Positions 37,296-46,028 of a DNA stretch of 64,000 nt are shown one piece after another. The notes under the pieces are model-generated. The model saw only the letters and a list, made by a program, of their open reading frames with translations, searched no databases and was not told the DNA's origin. The position numbers and the translations under genes were made by a program. Positions within the stretch are counted from its first letter, which is position 1. Each line of letters opens with the position of its first letter. The DNA comes from Parcubacteria group bacterium (GTDB lineage: Bacteria; Patescibacteria; ABY1; Buchananbacterales; UBA6539): positions 1-64,000 of the forward strand of contig NYZP01000034.1 of the NCBI GenBank assembly GCA_002687175.1, written 5' to 3'.

Positions 37296-37308
37296 AAATT
37301 ATAAGAAT

Positions 37309-37755
37309 ATGATTAAGTTTGAGGTTAATCAGCAGGCTGGAAAAAAAATTTCTTTGAAACTCTGGCAAAAATGGATCAGTAAAATTACTAAAACTTTAAA
37401 ATTAAAGAATGATTTAGAAATTTCTATTGCGGTTGTCGGAGACCAGAGAATTAAAAAATTAAACGCCACTTACCGGCAGAAAAATAAAGTAACCGATGTT
37501 TTGAGTTTTGGTGCTTTAACTAAAACCAGTAAATTTAATAAAGTTAATCAGCAATATTTAGGAGAAATTGTTATTGGCTATCAGCAGGCCGTAAGGCAAT
37601 CTAATAAAATTGGTCATTCAGTTAATCAAGAATTTGAAAAATTATTAGTTCACGGGTTCTTGCATTTATTAGGCTATGATCACGAAAAAGATAATGAGGC
37701 TAAGACAATGGAAAAACTTGAACAAAAAATCATCAGTAAAAATATTAATAAGTAG
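37309..37755 (+). CDS. ybeY: Endoribonuclease YbeY (rRNA maturation)
   Basis: This 148-residue metalloprotein acts in 16S rRNA 3'-end maturation and ribosome quality control. The zinc-binding motif is HGFLHLLGYDHEKD near residue 115, and the earlier VTDVLSFGA motif is also present. Length is normal. It trails the surface-gene run and precedes ftsA by about 90 bases. Confidence 0.95.
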   Translation: MIKFEVNQQAGKKISLKLWQKWISKITKTLKLKNDLEISIAVVGDQRIKKLNATYRQKNKVTDVLSFGALTKTSKFNKVNQQYLGEIVIGYQQAVRQSNKIGHSVNQEFEKLLVHGFLHLLGYDHEKDNEAKTMEKLEQKIISKNINK

Positions 37756-37786
37756 TAAAGTTGTATAAATTATTGGTTAATCTAAG

Positions 37787-37815
37787 TTGTCTACTGAAAT
37801 TTAATATGTTAAAGT
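37787..37815 (+). promoter_or_regulatory. Possible ftsA-ftsZ promoter
   Basis: TTGTCT (37787-37792), 17 bases, TAAAGT (37810-37815), 30 bases before the ftsA ATG. Matches are only moderate. Confidence 0.35.
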
Positions 37816-37845
37816 ATTTAATATCATAGTTAATAGGTTATCACT

Positions 37846-39102
37846 ATGGCAGAAAAAGAAATTATCGTCGGCCTTGATATCGGCTCAACCGCCATTAGAT
37901 TGGCCGTGGGTCAAAATGTCGGTGACGATGAAGATAAAATTCATATCATTGGTTCAGCCGAAGTTCCGGCTGAAGGCATTAGCAAAGGTATCATCAGTAG
38001 TATTGAGGATGCTGTTTCTTCAATTTCTGCTTGTTTGGAAAAAGCTGAACGGATGGTTGGTGTACCATTACAAACTGCCTGGGTAGGAATTTCCGGTAGT
38101 CATATAATTTCTCAAGAAAGTCAGGGAGTGGTCGCGGTAGCCAGAAGTAATGGCGAAATTTCGGAAGATGATATTGAACGTTCAATCGATGCCGCCCGTA
38201 TTGTGGCGACACCACCAGATTATGAAATTTTACACGTCATCCCAAAAAGTTTTACCGTTGATGGTCAGATAGGCATCAAAGATCCTTTGGGGATGACCGG
38301 CGTACGCCTGGAAGTTGATACTCAAATTATTCAAGGTTTAAGTTCACAGATTAAAAATTTAACTAAGGCTGTTTATCGACCGGGAATTAATATTGAAGAT
38401 TTAGTGCTGTCAATTTTGGCAACATCCGAAGCGGTGTTAAGTAGTCGACAAAAAGAATTAGGAGTTGTCGTTATTGATGTTGGTGGTGCGACGACCAGCA
38501 TGGCAGTATTTGAAGAAGGAGATATTTTACACACCGCCGTGTTGCCGGTAGGTTCTGATCATATTACTTCGGACATCGCCATTGGTTTACGTATTGCCAT
38601 TGATACTGCTGAAAAGATTAAGTTGGAATACGGTTCAGCCACCACTGACAAAATTTCCAAAAAAGACGAGATTGATATTGGTGAATTGGAGGGTCGAGAA
38701 AGCAATTTTGTGTCGAAAAAGTATGTCGTCGAGATAACCGAGGCTAGGGTGGAGGAAATCCTTGATAAGGTTGACGCCGAGTTGAAGAAGATTGATAAAA
38801 GTGGTAAACTTCCAGCAGGCGTTATTTTAACTGGCGGTGGAGCAAAATTAAACGGTTTAGTCGATGCAACTAAGAAAAATTTGCGTTTGCCGGCTAATTT
38901 AGGCAAGACTTTTAACATCACCAGCGCTATTGATAAGATCAATGATCCAGCTTTTTCTACTGCTATTGGCTTAGTTATCTGGGGATCCCAGTTAGTGGGT
39001 CAAAAAAGAGGTGGTGGTCTTGGTAAGTTGTTAAATAATCTACCAAACCTTAAAGGCTTAACAAACCAAGGTAAAAAATGGTTTAAAAAGATAATTCCTT
39101 AA
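37846..39102 (+). CDS. ftsA: Cell division protein FtsA
   Basis: This 418-residue actin-like ATPase tethers FtsZ to the membrane. It has the phosphate-1 motif GLDIGSTAIRLAVG, the 1C/SHS2 domain region, phosphate-2 VVIDVGGATTSMAVFE, and adenosine motif GVILTGGGAKLNGL. A basic, amphipathic C-terminus (GKKWFKKIIP) fits the membrane-targeting helix. It is separated from ftsZ by 3 bases. Confidence 0.96.
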   Translation: MAEKEIIVGLDIGSTAIRLAVGQNVGDDEDKIHIIGSAEVPAEGISKGIISSIEDAVSSISACLEKAERMVGVPLQTAWVGISGSHIISQESQGVVAVARSNGEISEDDIERSIDAARIVATPPDYEILHVIPKSFTVDGQIGIKDPLGMTGVRLEVDTQIIQGLSSQIKNLTKAVYRPGINIEDLVLSILATSEAVLSSRQKELGVVVIDVGGATTSMAVFEEGDILHTAVLPVGSDHITSDIAIGLRIAIDTAEKIKLEYGSATTDKISKKDEIDIGELEGRESNFVSKKYVVEITEARVEEILDKVDAELKKIDKSGKLPAGVILTGGGAKLNGLVDATKKNLRLPANLGKTFNITSAIDKINDPAFSTAIGLVIWGSQLVGQKRGGGLGKLLNNLPNLKGLTNQGKKWFKKIIP

Positions 39103-39105
39103 TTT

Positions 39106-40275
39106 ATGGCTGAAATCAAACCGGAAATTGAAACGTTTGCGAAAATTAAAGTGGTAGGGGTTGGTGGTTCGGGGGGCGCTGCCATCAATAGGATGGTTCG
39201 CTCCAGATTAAAAGGAGTTGAATTTTTAGCGATTAATACCGATGTTCAGGCTTTACATCATTCTCAGGCTAATACTAAGCTTCATATTGGTAAAATGACC
39301 ACCAGAGGCTTAGGGGCTGGTATGGATCCAGACATGGGAGGAAAAGCAGCTGAAGAAAGCCAGAGTGAAATACGCGATCTTTTAAAGGATGCTGACATGG
39401 TTTTTATAACCTGTGGTTTAGGCGGTGGTACGGGTACGGGCGCTGCGCCAATTATTGCCAATATGGCAAAAGAAGCTGGGGCGTTGACCGTGGCCGTAGT
39501 CACTAAGCCATTTACCTTTGAAGGAGTGCAGCGACGTGAAATTGCCGAGCAAGGTTTTAATAATTTGAAAGACAAGGTAGATGCTATTGTAACGGTGCCA
39601 AATGATCGGCTGTTACAAATTATTGATAAAAAAACTTCTTTGCTGGAAGCTTTCAAAATATGTGATGATGTTTTAAAACAGGGTGTTCAGGGTATTGCTG
39701 AGTTAATAACTGTGCCGGGACTAGTTAATGTTGACTTTGCTGACGTTAAAACCATTATGTCCGACACCGGTTCAGCTTTAATGGGTATTGGCCAGGGTAG
39801 TGGTGACAATCGGGCCGCTGAGGCTGCCAAGTCAGCAATCTCCAGTCCGCTTCTTGAATTATCAATTGATGGTGCTAGAGGAATTTTATTTACGGTTGTT
39901 GGTGGATCAAGCCTGGGAATGCACGAAGTTAACGAGGCTGCTAAAATTATTACTCAATCGACTGATTCATCAGCGAAAGTTATTTTTGGCGCCGTGGTTG
40001 ATGAAGATATGAAAGATGAGGTAAAAATTACGGTTATTGCTACTGGCTTCACTGAACGAGACGGCAAGGGGATCAGTGAGTCGGTATTAAATCAAGATTC
40101 GGTTTATTCGCCCAGCGAGTTTGTTGCTAATCAAGAACCGGTTGAAGAAGTGCGCGAGGTTAAACGGGTACCAAAAAAGAAGGTAGCTAAGAAAACTGTT
40201 GTTAAAGATGTTGAAAAAACTGCCGAAGAGGAAGAATTAGAAATTCCCGCCTTCATTAGAAAAAAAATGAAATAA
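39106..40275 (+). CDS. ftsZ: Cell division protein FtsZ
   Basis: This 389-residue tubulin homologue forms the division ring. The GTP-binding signature is GGGTGTGAAPIIA, with KVVGVGGSGGAAINRM at the start and VPNDRLL and DFADVKTIM (T7-loop region) later. A Lys/Val-rich linker (~340-375) leads to the conserved C-terminal peptide LEIPAFIRKKMK, which binds FtsA. A terminator lies about 95 bases after the stop. Confidence 0.98.
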   Translation: MAEIKPEIETFAKIKVVGVGGSGGAAINRMVRSRLKGVEFLAINTDVQALHHSQANTKLHIGKMTTRGLGAGMDPDMGGKAAEESQSEIRDLLKDADMVFITCGLGGGTGTGAAPIIANMAKEAGALTVAVVTKPFTFEGVQRREIAEQGFNNLKDKVDAIVTVPNDRLLQIIDKKTSLLEAFKICDDVLKQGVQGIAELITVPGLVNVDFADVKTIMSDTGSALMGIGQGSGDNRAAEAAKSAISSPLLELSIDGARGILFTVVGGSSLGMHEVNEAAKIITQSTDSSAKVIFGAVVDEDMKDEVKITVIATGFTERDGKGISESVLNQDSVYSPSEFVANQEPVEEVREVKRVPKKKVAKKTVVKDVEKTAEEEELEIPAFIRKKMK

Positions 40276-40369
40276 AACAAGAACAAAACCAATAAAAAAG
40301 TAAAATAATAAAAAAAGCAAAAAAGTTCCAAAAAGAAAAAAATAAAGTAGTGCGAGGTTGAAAATTTAT

Positions 40370-40394
40370 AATAAGACACCAGGTCTTATTTTTT
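40370..40394 (+). terminator. Terminator of the ftsA-ftsZ unit
   Basis: AATAAGAC (40370-40377) pairs with GTCTTATT (40383-40390), followed by a T run. Confidence 0.75.
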
Positions 40395-40460
40395 AGTCGC
40401 CAGAATGGTGAGCTAAACTTTTTTAGTCGCCAGAATTTCGGGCTAAACTTTTTTAGTCGA
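40389..40460. repeat. 30-bp direct repeats before nrdJ
   Basis: Two complete units (T6, AGTCGCCAGAAT, four variable bases, then GCTAAAC at the end) occupy 40389-40418 and 40419-40448; a third begins at 40449 (T6 AGTCG) and is cut short. CTAAAC plus the T-run and TTTAG can also fold as small hairpins. They lie between the ftsZ terminator and a TTGACA motif (40463-40468). Function unknown; possible regulatory tandem sites. Confidence 0.55.
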
Positions 40461-40537
40461 TAATAACGGTTGACATTTAATAGGTAGAATATTTCTAGCT
40501 GGTAAATGCTAATTGTTATACTTTATATATTAAAAAT

Positions 40538-42949
40538 ATGATATTAGGATTAGGAGAACAAAAAGTAAAAATAGCAAAAAATGCCATGAAGGTGCTGGAA
40601 AGTCGTTATCTTCTTAAAGATGAAGAGGGTAACGTGATCGAAAAACCACTAGAAATGTTTAAGCGAGTGGCCAGTCACATTATTAAAGCTGAAGATCAAT
40701 ATAAGGTTGATAAAGAAAAGAAGGAACAGTTGGAAAAAGCCTTTTTGGAAATCATGATTAATTTGGAGTTTTTGCCAAACAGTCCGACTTTTAGTGGAGC
40801 GGGAACTAAGCTTGGTCAACTAGCAGCTTGTTTTGTACTCCCAGTTGGCGATTCGATGAATGAAATTTTTGAATCAATTAAAAATACTGCTTTAATACAT
40901 AAGTCAGGTGGTGGTACGGGATTTGCTTTTTCACGTTTGCGACCGGCCAAAGACCCAGTTCGCTCAACCAGTGGTATGGCTTCCGGGCCAATTTCCTTTA
41001 TGAACGTTTTTGATGCTGCTACCGAGACCATTAAACAAGGTGGTACCAGGCGCGGAGCTAACATGGGAATCCTCAGAGTGGATCATCCTGATATCATGGA
41101 ATTCATTACCGCCAAAGAGGATAATGATAAATTAAATAATTTTAATATTTCGGTGGCTATTACTGATAAGTTTATGGAAGCCTTGGAGAAAGATGAAGAG
41201 TACGATTTAGTTAATCCTCATGACAATAAAGTTTTTGGTCAGTTAAAAGCTAAAGAAGTTTGGGCGAAGATTCTCCATCACGCTTGGAAGAATGGTGATC
41301 CTGGACTTATTTTTATTGATCAAATAAATCGACAGAATCCAACCAGACACATTGGTTTGATTGAAAGTACCAATCCTTGTGGTGAACAACCATTGTTGCC
41401 CTATGAATCATGCAATTTGGGGTCCATTAATTTGTCTAATTTTGTTAAAGAGAAAAAGATTGATTATAATAGATTGAAAGATGTAATTGAAGTATCGATT
41501 AGATTTTTGGACAATGTGATTGACATGAATCGTTATCCGCTTAAAGAGATTGAGCAGATGACCAAAAATAATCGTAAAGTTGGTTTAGGCGTGATGGGCT
41601 GGGCGGATATGTTGATTAAGCTTGGCATTGCCTATAATTCTACAGAAGCGATTGACCTTGCCGATGAACTGATGAGTTTCATTCGAAAACATGCTGATAA
41701 AGCTTCAGTGGCTTTGGCTAAAGAAAAAGGAGTTTTTCCAAATTTTGAAGGTAGTAGTTACGACACTCCTGACAGTGAAGGGATGCGAAATTCTACTCGA
41801 ACGACAGTCGCGCCAACCGGTACTTTAAGTATTATTGCTTCCTGCTCTTCAGGGATTGAACCAATTTTTGCTTTAGCTTATGTTCGTCGGTCACACATTG
41901 GCAGAAAAGGTGACGATTGGGTTGAGTTAATTGAAGTTAATCCCGAGTTTGAACGTATTGCTAAAGAACGAGGATTTTACTCTAAGGAATTGATGGAAAA
42001 AATTTCGCAATCAAATTCCATTCAAGATTTTGAAGAAATTCCTGATGATGTTAAAAAAGTATTTGTCACTGCCTACGATACTTTGCCAGAATGGCATGTT
42101 CGAATGCAAGCAGCTTGGCAGAAACATATTGATCAAGCGGTGTCCAAGACCATTAATTTCCCTAACGATGCTTCGGAAGCTGATGTTGCCAAAGCTTATA
42201 TTTTGGCCCACGAAACTGGTTGCAAGGGAATTACTATTTATCGTGATGGCAGTCGGGCAGTGCAAGTTTTATCAACTGGTAAAACCAAAAAAGATGCTAA
42301 GGCTACTTCTGACTCGGAAGCGCCGGAACAGCCATTCTATAAAAGAGAACGGCCAACAGCAATGCGAGGCACAACCTACAAGAATAATATTTCCTATGGA
42401 GATCTATATGTCACCATTAATGATGATGAACAAGGCAATCCGTTTGAAATTTTTGCGACTATTGGCAAGGCCGGTGGATTTTTCTCGGCCAAGTCAGAAG
42501 CGATTTGTCGTTTAGCCTCCCTTTCTCTAAGGGCTGGTATTCCACCCGAAGAAGTTATTGCTCAAATCAAAGGGATTCGTGGACCAATGCCATCATGGAG
42601 TGAAGGTGGTATGGTGCTGTCATTACCAGATGCTATTGCTCAGATTATGATAAGACACATTACTAAAGAACAACCTAAGCTCGGTTTAGAATTTAAGTCA
42701 CAAAGCAGTGAACAAATTAGCAAAGAGGGCATGGGTCAGCCAGCAGTTAACCCAATTGCTAACCCAGTTCCCAGCCCAATACCAGTTGCCGTTGGCACTG
42801 GTAATCAAAATGGTAATCCAAACGGGGTAACCATTAAACGTGAAATAGCTGATTACGGTACGGCTCCAGAATGTCCGGAGTGTAGCAGTATCCTAGAAAT
42901 TTCTGAAGGCTGTTTAAAGTGTAACGGTTGTGGTTATACACATTGCTAG
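40538..42949 (+). CDS. nrdJ: Class II (adenosylcobalamin-dependent) ribonucleotide reductase
   Basis: This 803-residue enzyme makes deoxyribonucleotides using the 5'-deoxyadenosyl radical of B12. It has LPNSPTFSGAG, the substrate-site Cys in AACFVLPVGDS, HKSGGGTGFAFSRLRP, KQGGTRRGANMGIL, the radical-site NPCGEQPLLPYESCNLGS, and PTGTLSIIASCSSGIEP. The C-terminus ends in a four-Cys ribbon (CPECSSILEISEGC, CNGCGYTHC) that supplies the redox-active Cys pair in this family. TATACT at about 40518 suggests a short leader. The only RNR in the window, it gives the cell a need for cobalamin and links it to cobA and the riboswitch operon. Confidence 0.96.
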   Translation: MILGLGEQKVKIAKNAMKVLESRYLLKDEEGNVIEKPLEMFKRVASHIIKAEDQYKVDKEKKEQLEKAFLEIMINLEFLPNSPTFSGAGTKLGQLAACFVLPVGDSMNEIFESIKNTALIHKSGGGTGFAFSRLRPAKDPVRSTSGMASGPISFMNVFDAATETIKQGGTRRGANMGILRVDHPDIMEFITAKEDNDKLNNFNISVAITDKFMEALEKDEEYDLVNPHDNKVFGQLKAKEVWAKILHHAWKNGDPGLIFIDQINRQNPTRHIGLIESTNPCGEQPLLPYESCNLGSINLSNFVKEKKIDYNRLKDVIEVSIRFLDNVIDMNRYPLKEIEQMTKNNRKVGLGVMGWADMLIKLGIAYNSTEAIDLADELMSFIRKHADKASVALAKEKGVFPNFEGSSYDTPDSEGMRNSTRTTVAPTGTLSIIASCSSGIEPIFALAYVRRSHIGRKGDDWVELIEVNPEFERIAKERGFYSKELMEKISQSNSIQDFEEIPDDVKKVFVTAYDTLPEWHVRMQAAWQKHIDQAVSKTINFPNDASEADVAKAYILAHETGCKGITIYRDGSRAVQVLSTGKTKKDAKATSDSEAPEQPFYKRERPTAMRGTTYKNNISYGDLYVTINDDEQGNPFEIFATIGKAGGFFSAKSEAICRLASLSLRAGIPPEEVIAQIKGIRGPMPSWSEGGMVLSLPDAIAQIMIRHITKEQPKLGLEFKSQSSEQISKEGMGQPAVNPIANPVPSPIPVAVGTGNQNGNPNGVTIKREIADYGTAPECPECSSILEISEGCLKCNGCGYTHC

Positions 42950-42977
42950 TTAAAGTTTAAATATAAAAGAGAAATAA

Positions 42978-43010
42978 AAACAAACCCCTACTAGGCAGGG
43001 TTTGTTTTTT
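42978..43010 (+). terminator. Terminator of nrdJ
   Basis: AAACAAACCC (42978-42987) pairs with GGGTTTGTTT (42998-43007), followed by T residues; it lies 29 bases beyond the nrdJ stop. Confidence 0.85.
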
Positions 43011-43087
43011 AATATTATATAAAAAAACGGTAGTAAGCACTTAGCTTGCTACCGATGAAGTACAATGAACCTTTGGTTGGTTCTGGT

Positions 43088-43576
43088 TTATGTCTCCTCT
43101 TGCCTGTTCTTTGCGAGAGCTTTTTCGAACATTTTTTGCATCTCTTCTTCCAGGCTCCACCGGGGAATCGGTTCTGCGTACCAGTTAGCGTCGAATAGGA
43201 GCTTGGAAAATTCCAGTAACTCTTCCCAGCTTGCGTCGCCATGAGTAAATTGGAGAAATCCTACCTCAACTTCAGAGCTGTCCAATTCGACTGTTATCGC
43301 ACTGAGAAGCGAGCATCCGGGCGGACCCATCGCTATTTCTCCTTCGTTGGTTAGTGTGGTAGTGGCGAGGTCGAACCAGAGCCAATGAGAGTCAGAAAAC
43401 TCGAACCGCGGATTACGCCAGTCATCGCTACTCATACTCCGCCTAACACCAATGACGCCTGGGGCGAATTCCTGAACCTCCGCCGGAGATCCGTAGAAGG
43501 TCGGAGGGTCTTCCTCTTTGGCTACTACCAGAAGTTGCTTTCCTGTTAGCTTTTGCCGTTCTTCGGTATCGGTCAT
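43088..43576 (-). CDS. Hypothetical 162-residue protein
   Basis: The open frame extends to 43651, but ATG 43576 is preferred because GAGAGGAAAAGG lies just upstream on minus and the product then starts MTDTEERQKLTGKQLLV. It is acidic, with no signal peptide or membrane helix, Trp-rich in places (DSHWLWFDLATTT), and ends in a charged helix. No family recognised. The sequence looks richer in GC than its neighbours, which could indicate transfer. A good minus-strand promoter (43667-43637) shares its -35 with the divergent cobA promoter. Confidence 0.7.
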   Translation of the reverse strand: MTDTEERQKLTGKQLLVVAKEEDPPTFYGSPAEVQEFAPGVIGVRRSMSSDDWRNPRFEFSDSHWLWFDLATTTLTNEGEIAMGPPGCSLLSAITVELDSSEVEVGFLQFTHGDASWEELLEFSKLLFDANWYAEPIPRWSLEEEMQKMFEKALAKNRQEET

Positions 43577-43636
43577 GACCTTTTCCTCTCGAGTCATTTT
43601 CACGATCATTTTAGTTGACCTAGAACAATATATCTT

Positions 43637-43689
43637 ATTATTATCACGCATTATATTTAATTGTCAAGACTATCTTATTGGTTTATAAT
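43637..43689. promoter_or_regulatory. Divergent promoters sharing one -35 element
   Basis: On plus: TTGTCA (43661-43666), 17 bases, TATAAT (43684-43689), then cobA ATG at 43696, so the transcript start would fall at the ATG (leaderless). On minus: TTGACA (43667-43662), 17 bases, ATAATA, driving the orphan gene. The -35 boxes overlap almost completely, so the two directions should compete. Confidence 0.65.
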
Positions 43690-43695
43690 AATGTA

Positions 43696-44217
43696 ATGAA
43701 AAGCGACCTGGGAAAAATCCATGTCTACACTGGTGACGGCAAAGGAAAAACCACTTCGTCATTTGGTTTAACCATGCGCGCCATTGGTGCCGGCTATAAA
43801 GTTTATATTATTCAGTTTCTCAAAGGTCAGGACTATAGTGAATTAAAGATCATAAAAAAATTGCCTAAAGTTGGTTTTAAACGTTTTGGTCTAAAAACTT
43901 TTGTTTATCAAAAAGGCACCAGAGTGGACAAGAGTTTAGCCAAGCAGGCTTTAGACTGGTCATTCAAAATTGTTAAGTCGGGAAAATATGACATGGTAAT
44001 CTTAGACGAAATATTTCCCGCAGTTTTTTTTAAACTTATTAAAAACAGTGACATCATAAAAATTATCAAAGCCAAGCCAGAAAATGTTGAGCTGGTAATG
44101 ACTGGCCGTCGGGCTCCTGAGCAAGTTATTAAATTGGCTGATTACGTTACTGATATGAAAGAAGTTAAACATCCTTACCAAAAAGGCTTGGTGGCCAGGA
44201 AGGGGATTGAGGATTAG
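43696..44217 (+). CDS. cobA: Cob(I)yrinic acid a,c-diamide adenosyltransferase (CobA/BtuR type)
   Basis: This ~173-residue enzyme adenosylates Co(I) corrinoids to make adenosylcobalamin. The P-loop is VYTGDGKGKTTSSFG; VILDEIFPAVFF and VMTGRRAPEQVIKLADYVTDMK are family motifs, and the end is GLVARKGIED. ATG 43696 is chosen over an upstream TTG because TATAAT ends 6 bases before it. It sits less than 1 kb after nrdJ, the enzyme using its product, and 4.3 kb before the B12 riboswitch operon. Without other corrin genes here, a salvage role is likely. Confidence 0.94.
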   Translation: MKSDLGKIHVYTGDGKGKTTSSFGLTMRAIGAGYKVYIIQFLKGQDYSELKIIKKLPKVGFKRFGLKTFVYQKGTRVDKSLAKQALDWSFKIVKSGKYDMVILDEIFPAVFFKLIKNSDIIKIIKAKPENVELVMTGRRAPEQVIKLADYVTDMKEVKHPYQKGLVARKGIED

Positions 44218-44264
44218 GTTGTAGGAGATTATTGTTGATTGGCATTATCATCAAGGTTGTCATA

Positions 44265-44350
44265 AATTTAGTGGCCCAGCCCTGAAGGGCAGGGCTATCG
44301 TGTAATTGTTATAAGCAGGTGACGAGAGTAGTCCCGCCGGAGGCGGGGCT
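44265..44350. repeat. Two GC-rich hairpins after cobA
   Basis: AGCCCT...AGGGCT (about 44278-44300) and CCCGCC-GGA-GGCGGG (about 44325-44339) are strong palindromes in the otherwise gene-free stretch 44218-44494. The second is followed by GCTTTATTG and could act as the cobA terminator; it also resembles the CCCGCC-type repeat inside the pfkB gene at 61891. Nothing else is recognised in this stretch. Confidence 0.45.
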
Positions 44351-44494
44351 TTATTGTATATCCCTGGACTAAAGGATTGGCCTGGGCGAAGGTGGGTACT
44401 GAGGTAGATCCATCCATCATTTTATGGGTACGGGGGGGTTGAGAAGGTTGGGGTAGGGTTTGAAATAGTAAGGGAGTTGATGTAATATAGATTT

Positions 44495-45928
44495 ATGGAA
44501 AGAGAATTAAATTACAATCCAGAAGCTGAGGTTCGCAAGGAACGCACTTCTCTAAGGGAAATTTTTACTTTAGCAAAAGGCAAAATAGTTGAAGAGCTAA
44601 TAAAATTTTTGTCGAAAAAAGATGACGAAAAAGTTGAAGCATATGTTAAAAAGGTGGGAAAAATGGCTGATCTTAATAGAGCCACTGGAGATTTTTTTCG
44701 TTCACTTATACCACAATCCTTAAATCTCCCGCAACGGGAATATGAGCATACCGATGAAAGAAATGTATATGAGCATCTTGTTGACAATGCGCAATCTGTC
44801 CAACAACGTCGTCATCAACAACCAGAAACTATCTCTGGAGAATCTTATAAAGATTATGCAGATAATCTAGATGACCCCAGTCTTTCTGAAGCCTCGGAAA
44901 AAATCAGTGCAGTAGAGGAATCTGAAACTGGTGGGGTTAAGACTCAAAGTGCAATAGCGTCATATTCACAGGAAGGTGGAAAGAATGTAGTTAGAGAATT
45001 TGTTTATAATAATTTTCATACAATGAAAGATGGCAGAGCAGTTAGTTTATCATATGCCGCACTCTTGATCGTAGATATTAAAAGTGGTCAAGGAATCGAA
45101 TTAAAACAATTACTGCCTACTGGCTATGAATTTGTTCCTTCTCAACTTAACGAGAGGACTCTTGAATTAGTCAAGGAGAAGGGAGAATCAAGCTCAAAGC
45201 TCATCTCACGTTTAATGCGTCATGACCTTAAGGAATACAGAGGAACGAAAGAAGCAAAGGACAATTTTGTCCTTGCAGGGAAAAAGGTGGAGTATGGCGA
45301 TCTAACTGAAAAAGGAGGTATGCTATCTCTCTTACATGAGATTGCTCATAGCTGGCAAAGGGCTCATGATTTGGCAGAAGGGCGATATAACTTTGAAGAT
45401 TTTTATAAAGAAGTTGGCCTGGAAGTAGCAGTGTTAAATTCTATCAGGAAAGAAGTTGAAGCAGGAGAATGGGAGCAAGAAGATTATCAAAACAGAGTTC
45501 TACCCGAGACGATAGCTGACCTAAAGAAGATTGGTGTAGAAATTGACGAAGATTATTTTTACCAGACAGACAGACCTGGTCGAAAAGGAGAAATTCGGAT
45601 AAGAAGGTTGGGCGAAGAGCTACCTAGTGGTGAGTACTCATATGATCACTTTTTTATCAAAACTGATAAACTTGCCCCCTTGGTTGATGATTACGCCAGA
45701 GAAGAACGAGATGCCTGGGCTCATGCCATTCGAGTTTTGCGTTTCTTAAGAAAAAAAGGGATTGATCTTGAACCACAGCTTAAGAGCTCAAAAGATTTTA
45801 GAGAAATTATTGACCCCGCTTTAGGCTCGTATCAAAAAAGTTTAGACAAGGAAGTTGAGTTTTCCGCCGAACCTGAAAGTAGAAAATTTCTTCGAAGAAA
45901 ATCAATTGACCAAGCAGATGCGGTCTGA
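44495..45928 (+). CDS. Hypothetical protein with zincin-like HEIAH motif
   Basis: This 477-residue protein has a charged helical N-terminal half (1-145), a central beta-rich region, and HEIAHSWQRAH near residue 286, matching the HExxH zinc-protease signature with a further His. A later helix, EERDAWAHAIRVLRFLRKKG, could supply another ligand. No signal peptide is visible, so it would act in the cytoplasm. A metallopeptidase is plausible but unproven. No Shine-Dalgarno sequence. A short copy of the cobA 3' end follows the stop after 6 bases, suggesting that this gene arrived by insertion or recombination next to cobA. Confidence 0.7.
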   Translation: MERELNYNPEAEVRKERTSLREIFTLAKGKIVEELIKFLSKKDDEKVEAYVKKVGKMADLNRATGDFFRSLIPQSLNLPQREYEHTDERNVYEHLVDNAQSVQQRRHQQPETISGESYKDYADNLDDPSLSEASEKISAVEESETGGVKTQSAIASYSQEGGKNVVREFVYNNFHTMKDGRAVSLSYAALLIVDIKSGQGIELKQLLPTGYEFVPSQLNERTLELVKEKGESSSKLISRLMRHDLKEYRGTKEAKDNFVLAGKKVEYGDLTEKGGMLSLLHEIAHSWQRAHDLAEGRYNFEDFYKEVGLEVAVLNSIRKEVEAGEWEQEDYQNRVLPETIADLKKIGVEIDEDYFYQTDRPGRKGEIRIRRLGEELPSGEYSYDHFFIKTDKLAPLVDDYAREERDAWAHAIRVLRFLRKKGIDLEPQLKSSKDFREIIDPALGSYQKSLDKEVEFSAEPESRKFLRRKSIDQADAV

Positions 45929-45934
45929 AATGAC

Positions 45935-45964
45935 GTGGTTGCTAGAAAGGGGATTGAGGATTAG
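45935..45964 (+). pseudogene. Remnant of a second cobA 3' end
   Basis: Ten codons reading VVARKGIED-stop match the end of intact cobA (LVARKGIED-stop, 44188-44217) with synonymous changes (GTT/GTG, GCT/GCC, AGA/AGG), and the matching continues past the stop (GGTT.TAG). The synonymous differences suggest a diverged homologous copy rather than a fresh duplication. It marks the right edge of the segment holding the zincin-like gene. Confidence 0.7.
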
Positions 45965-45995
45965 GTTATAGTAAAGTTAATATAGTTTGCTAAAT

Positions 45996-46028
45996 AAAAT
46001 CGCCATAGTGATAGATGACGATTTTTTT
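45996..46028 (+). terminator. Probable terminator
   Basis: AAAATCG (45996-46002) pairs with CGATTTT (46019-46025), 16-base loop, followed by T residues. It follows the cobA remnant; in the ancestral arrangement it may have ended cobA transcription. Confidence 0.5.

Noticed and set aside
40389..40460. Possible CRISPR array
   Set aside because: Only two and a half units, with four variable bases in each and no spacers; no cas genes in the window.
43015..43242. Minus-strand 75-codon frame at the nrdJ terminator
   Set aside because: It overlaps the 162-aa orphan gene in another frame and runs through the terminator; a shadow.
44218..44494. tRNA or other RNA gene in the gap after cobA
   Set aside because: GC hairpins are present but no cloverleaf, T-loop sequence or CCA end could be found.
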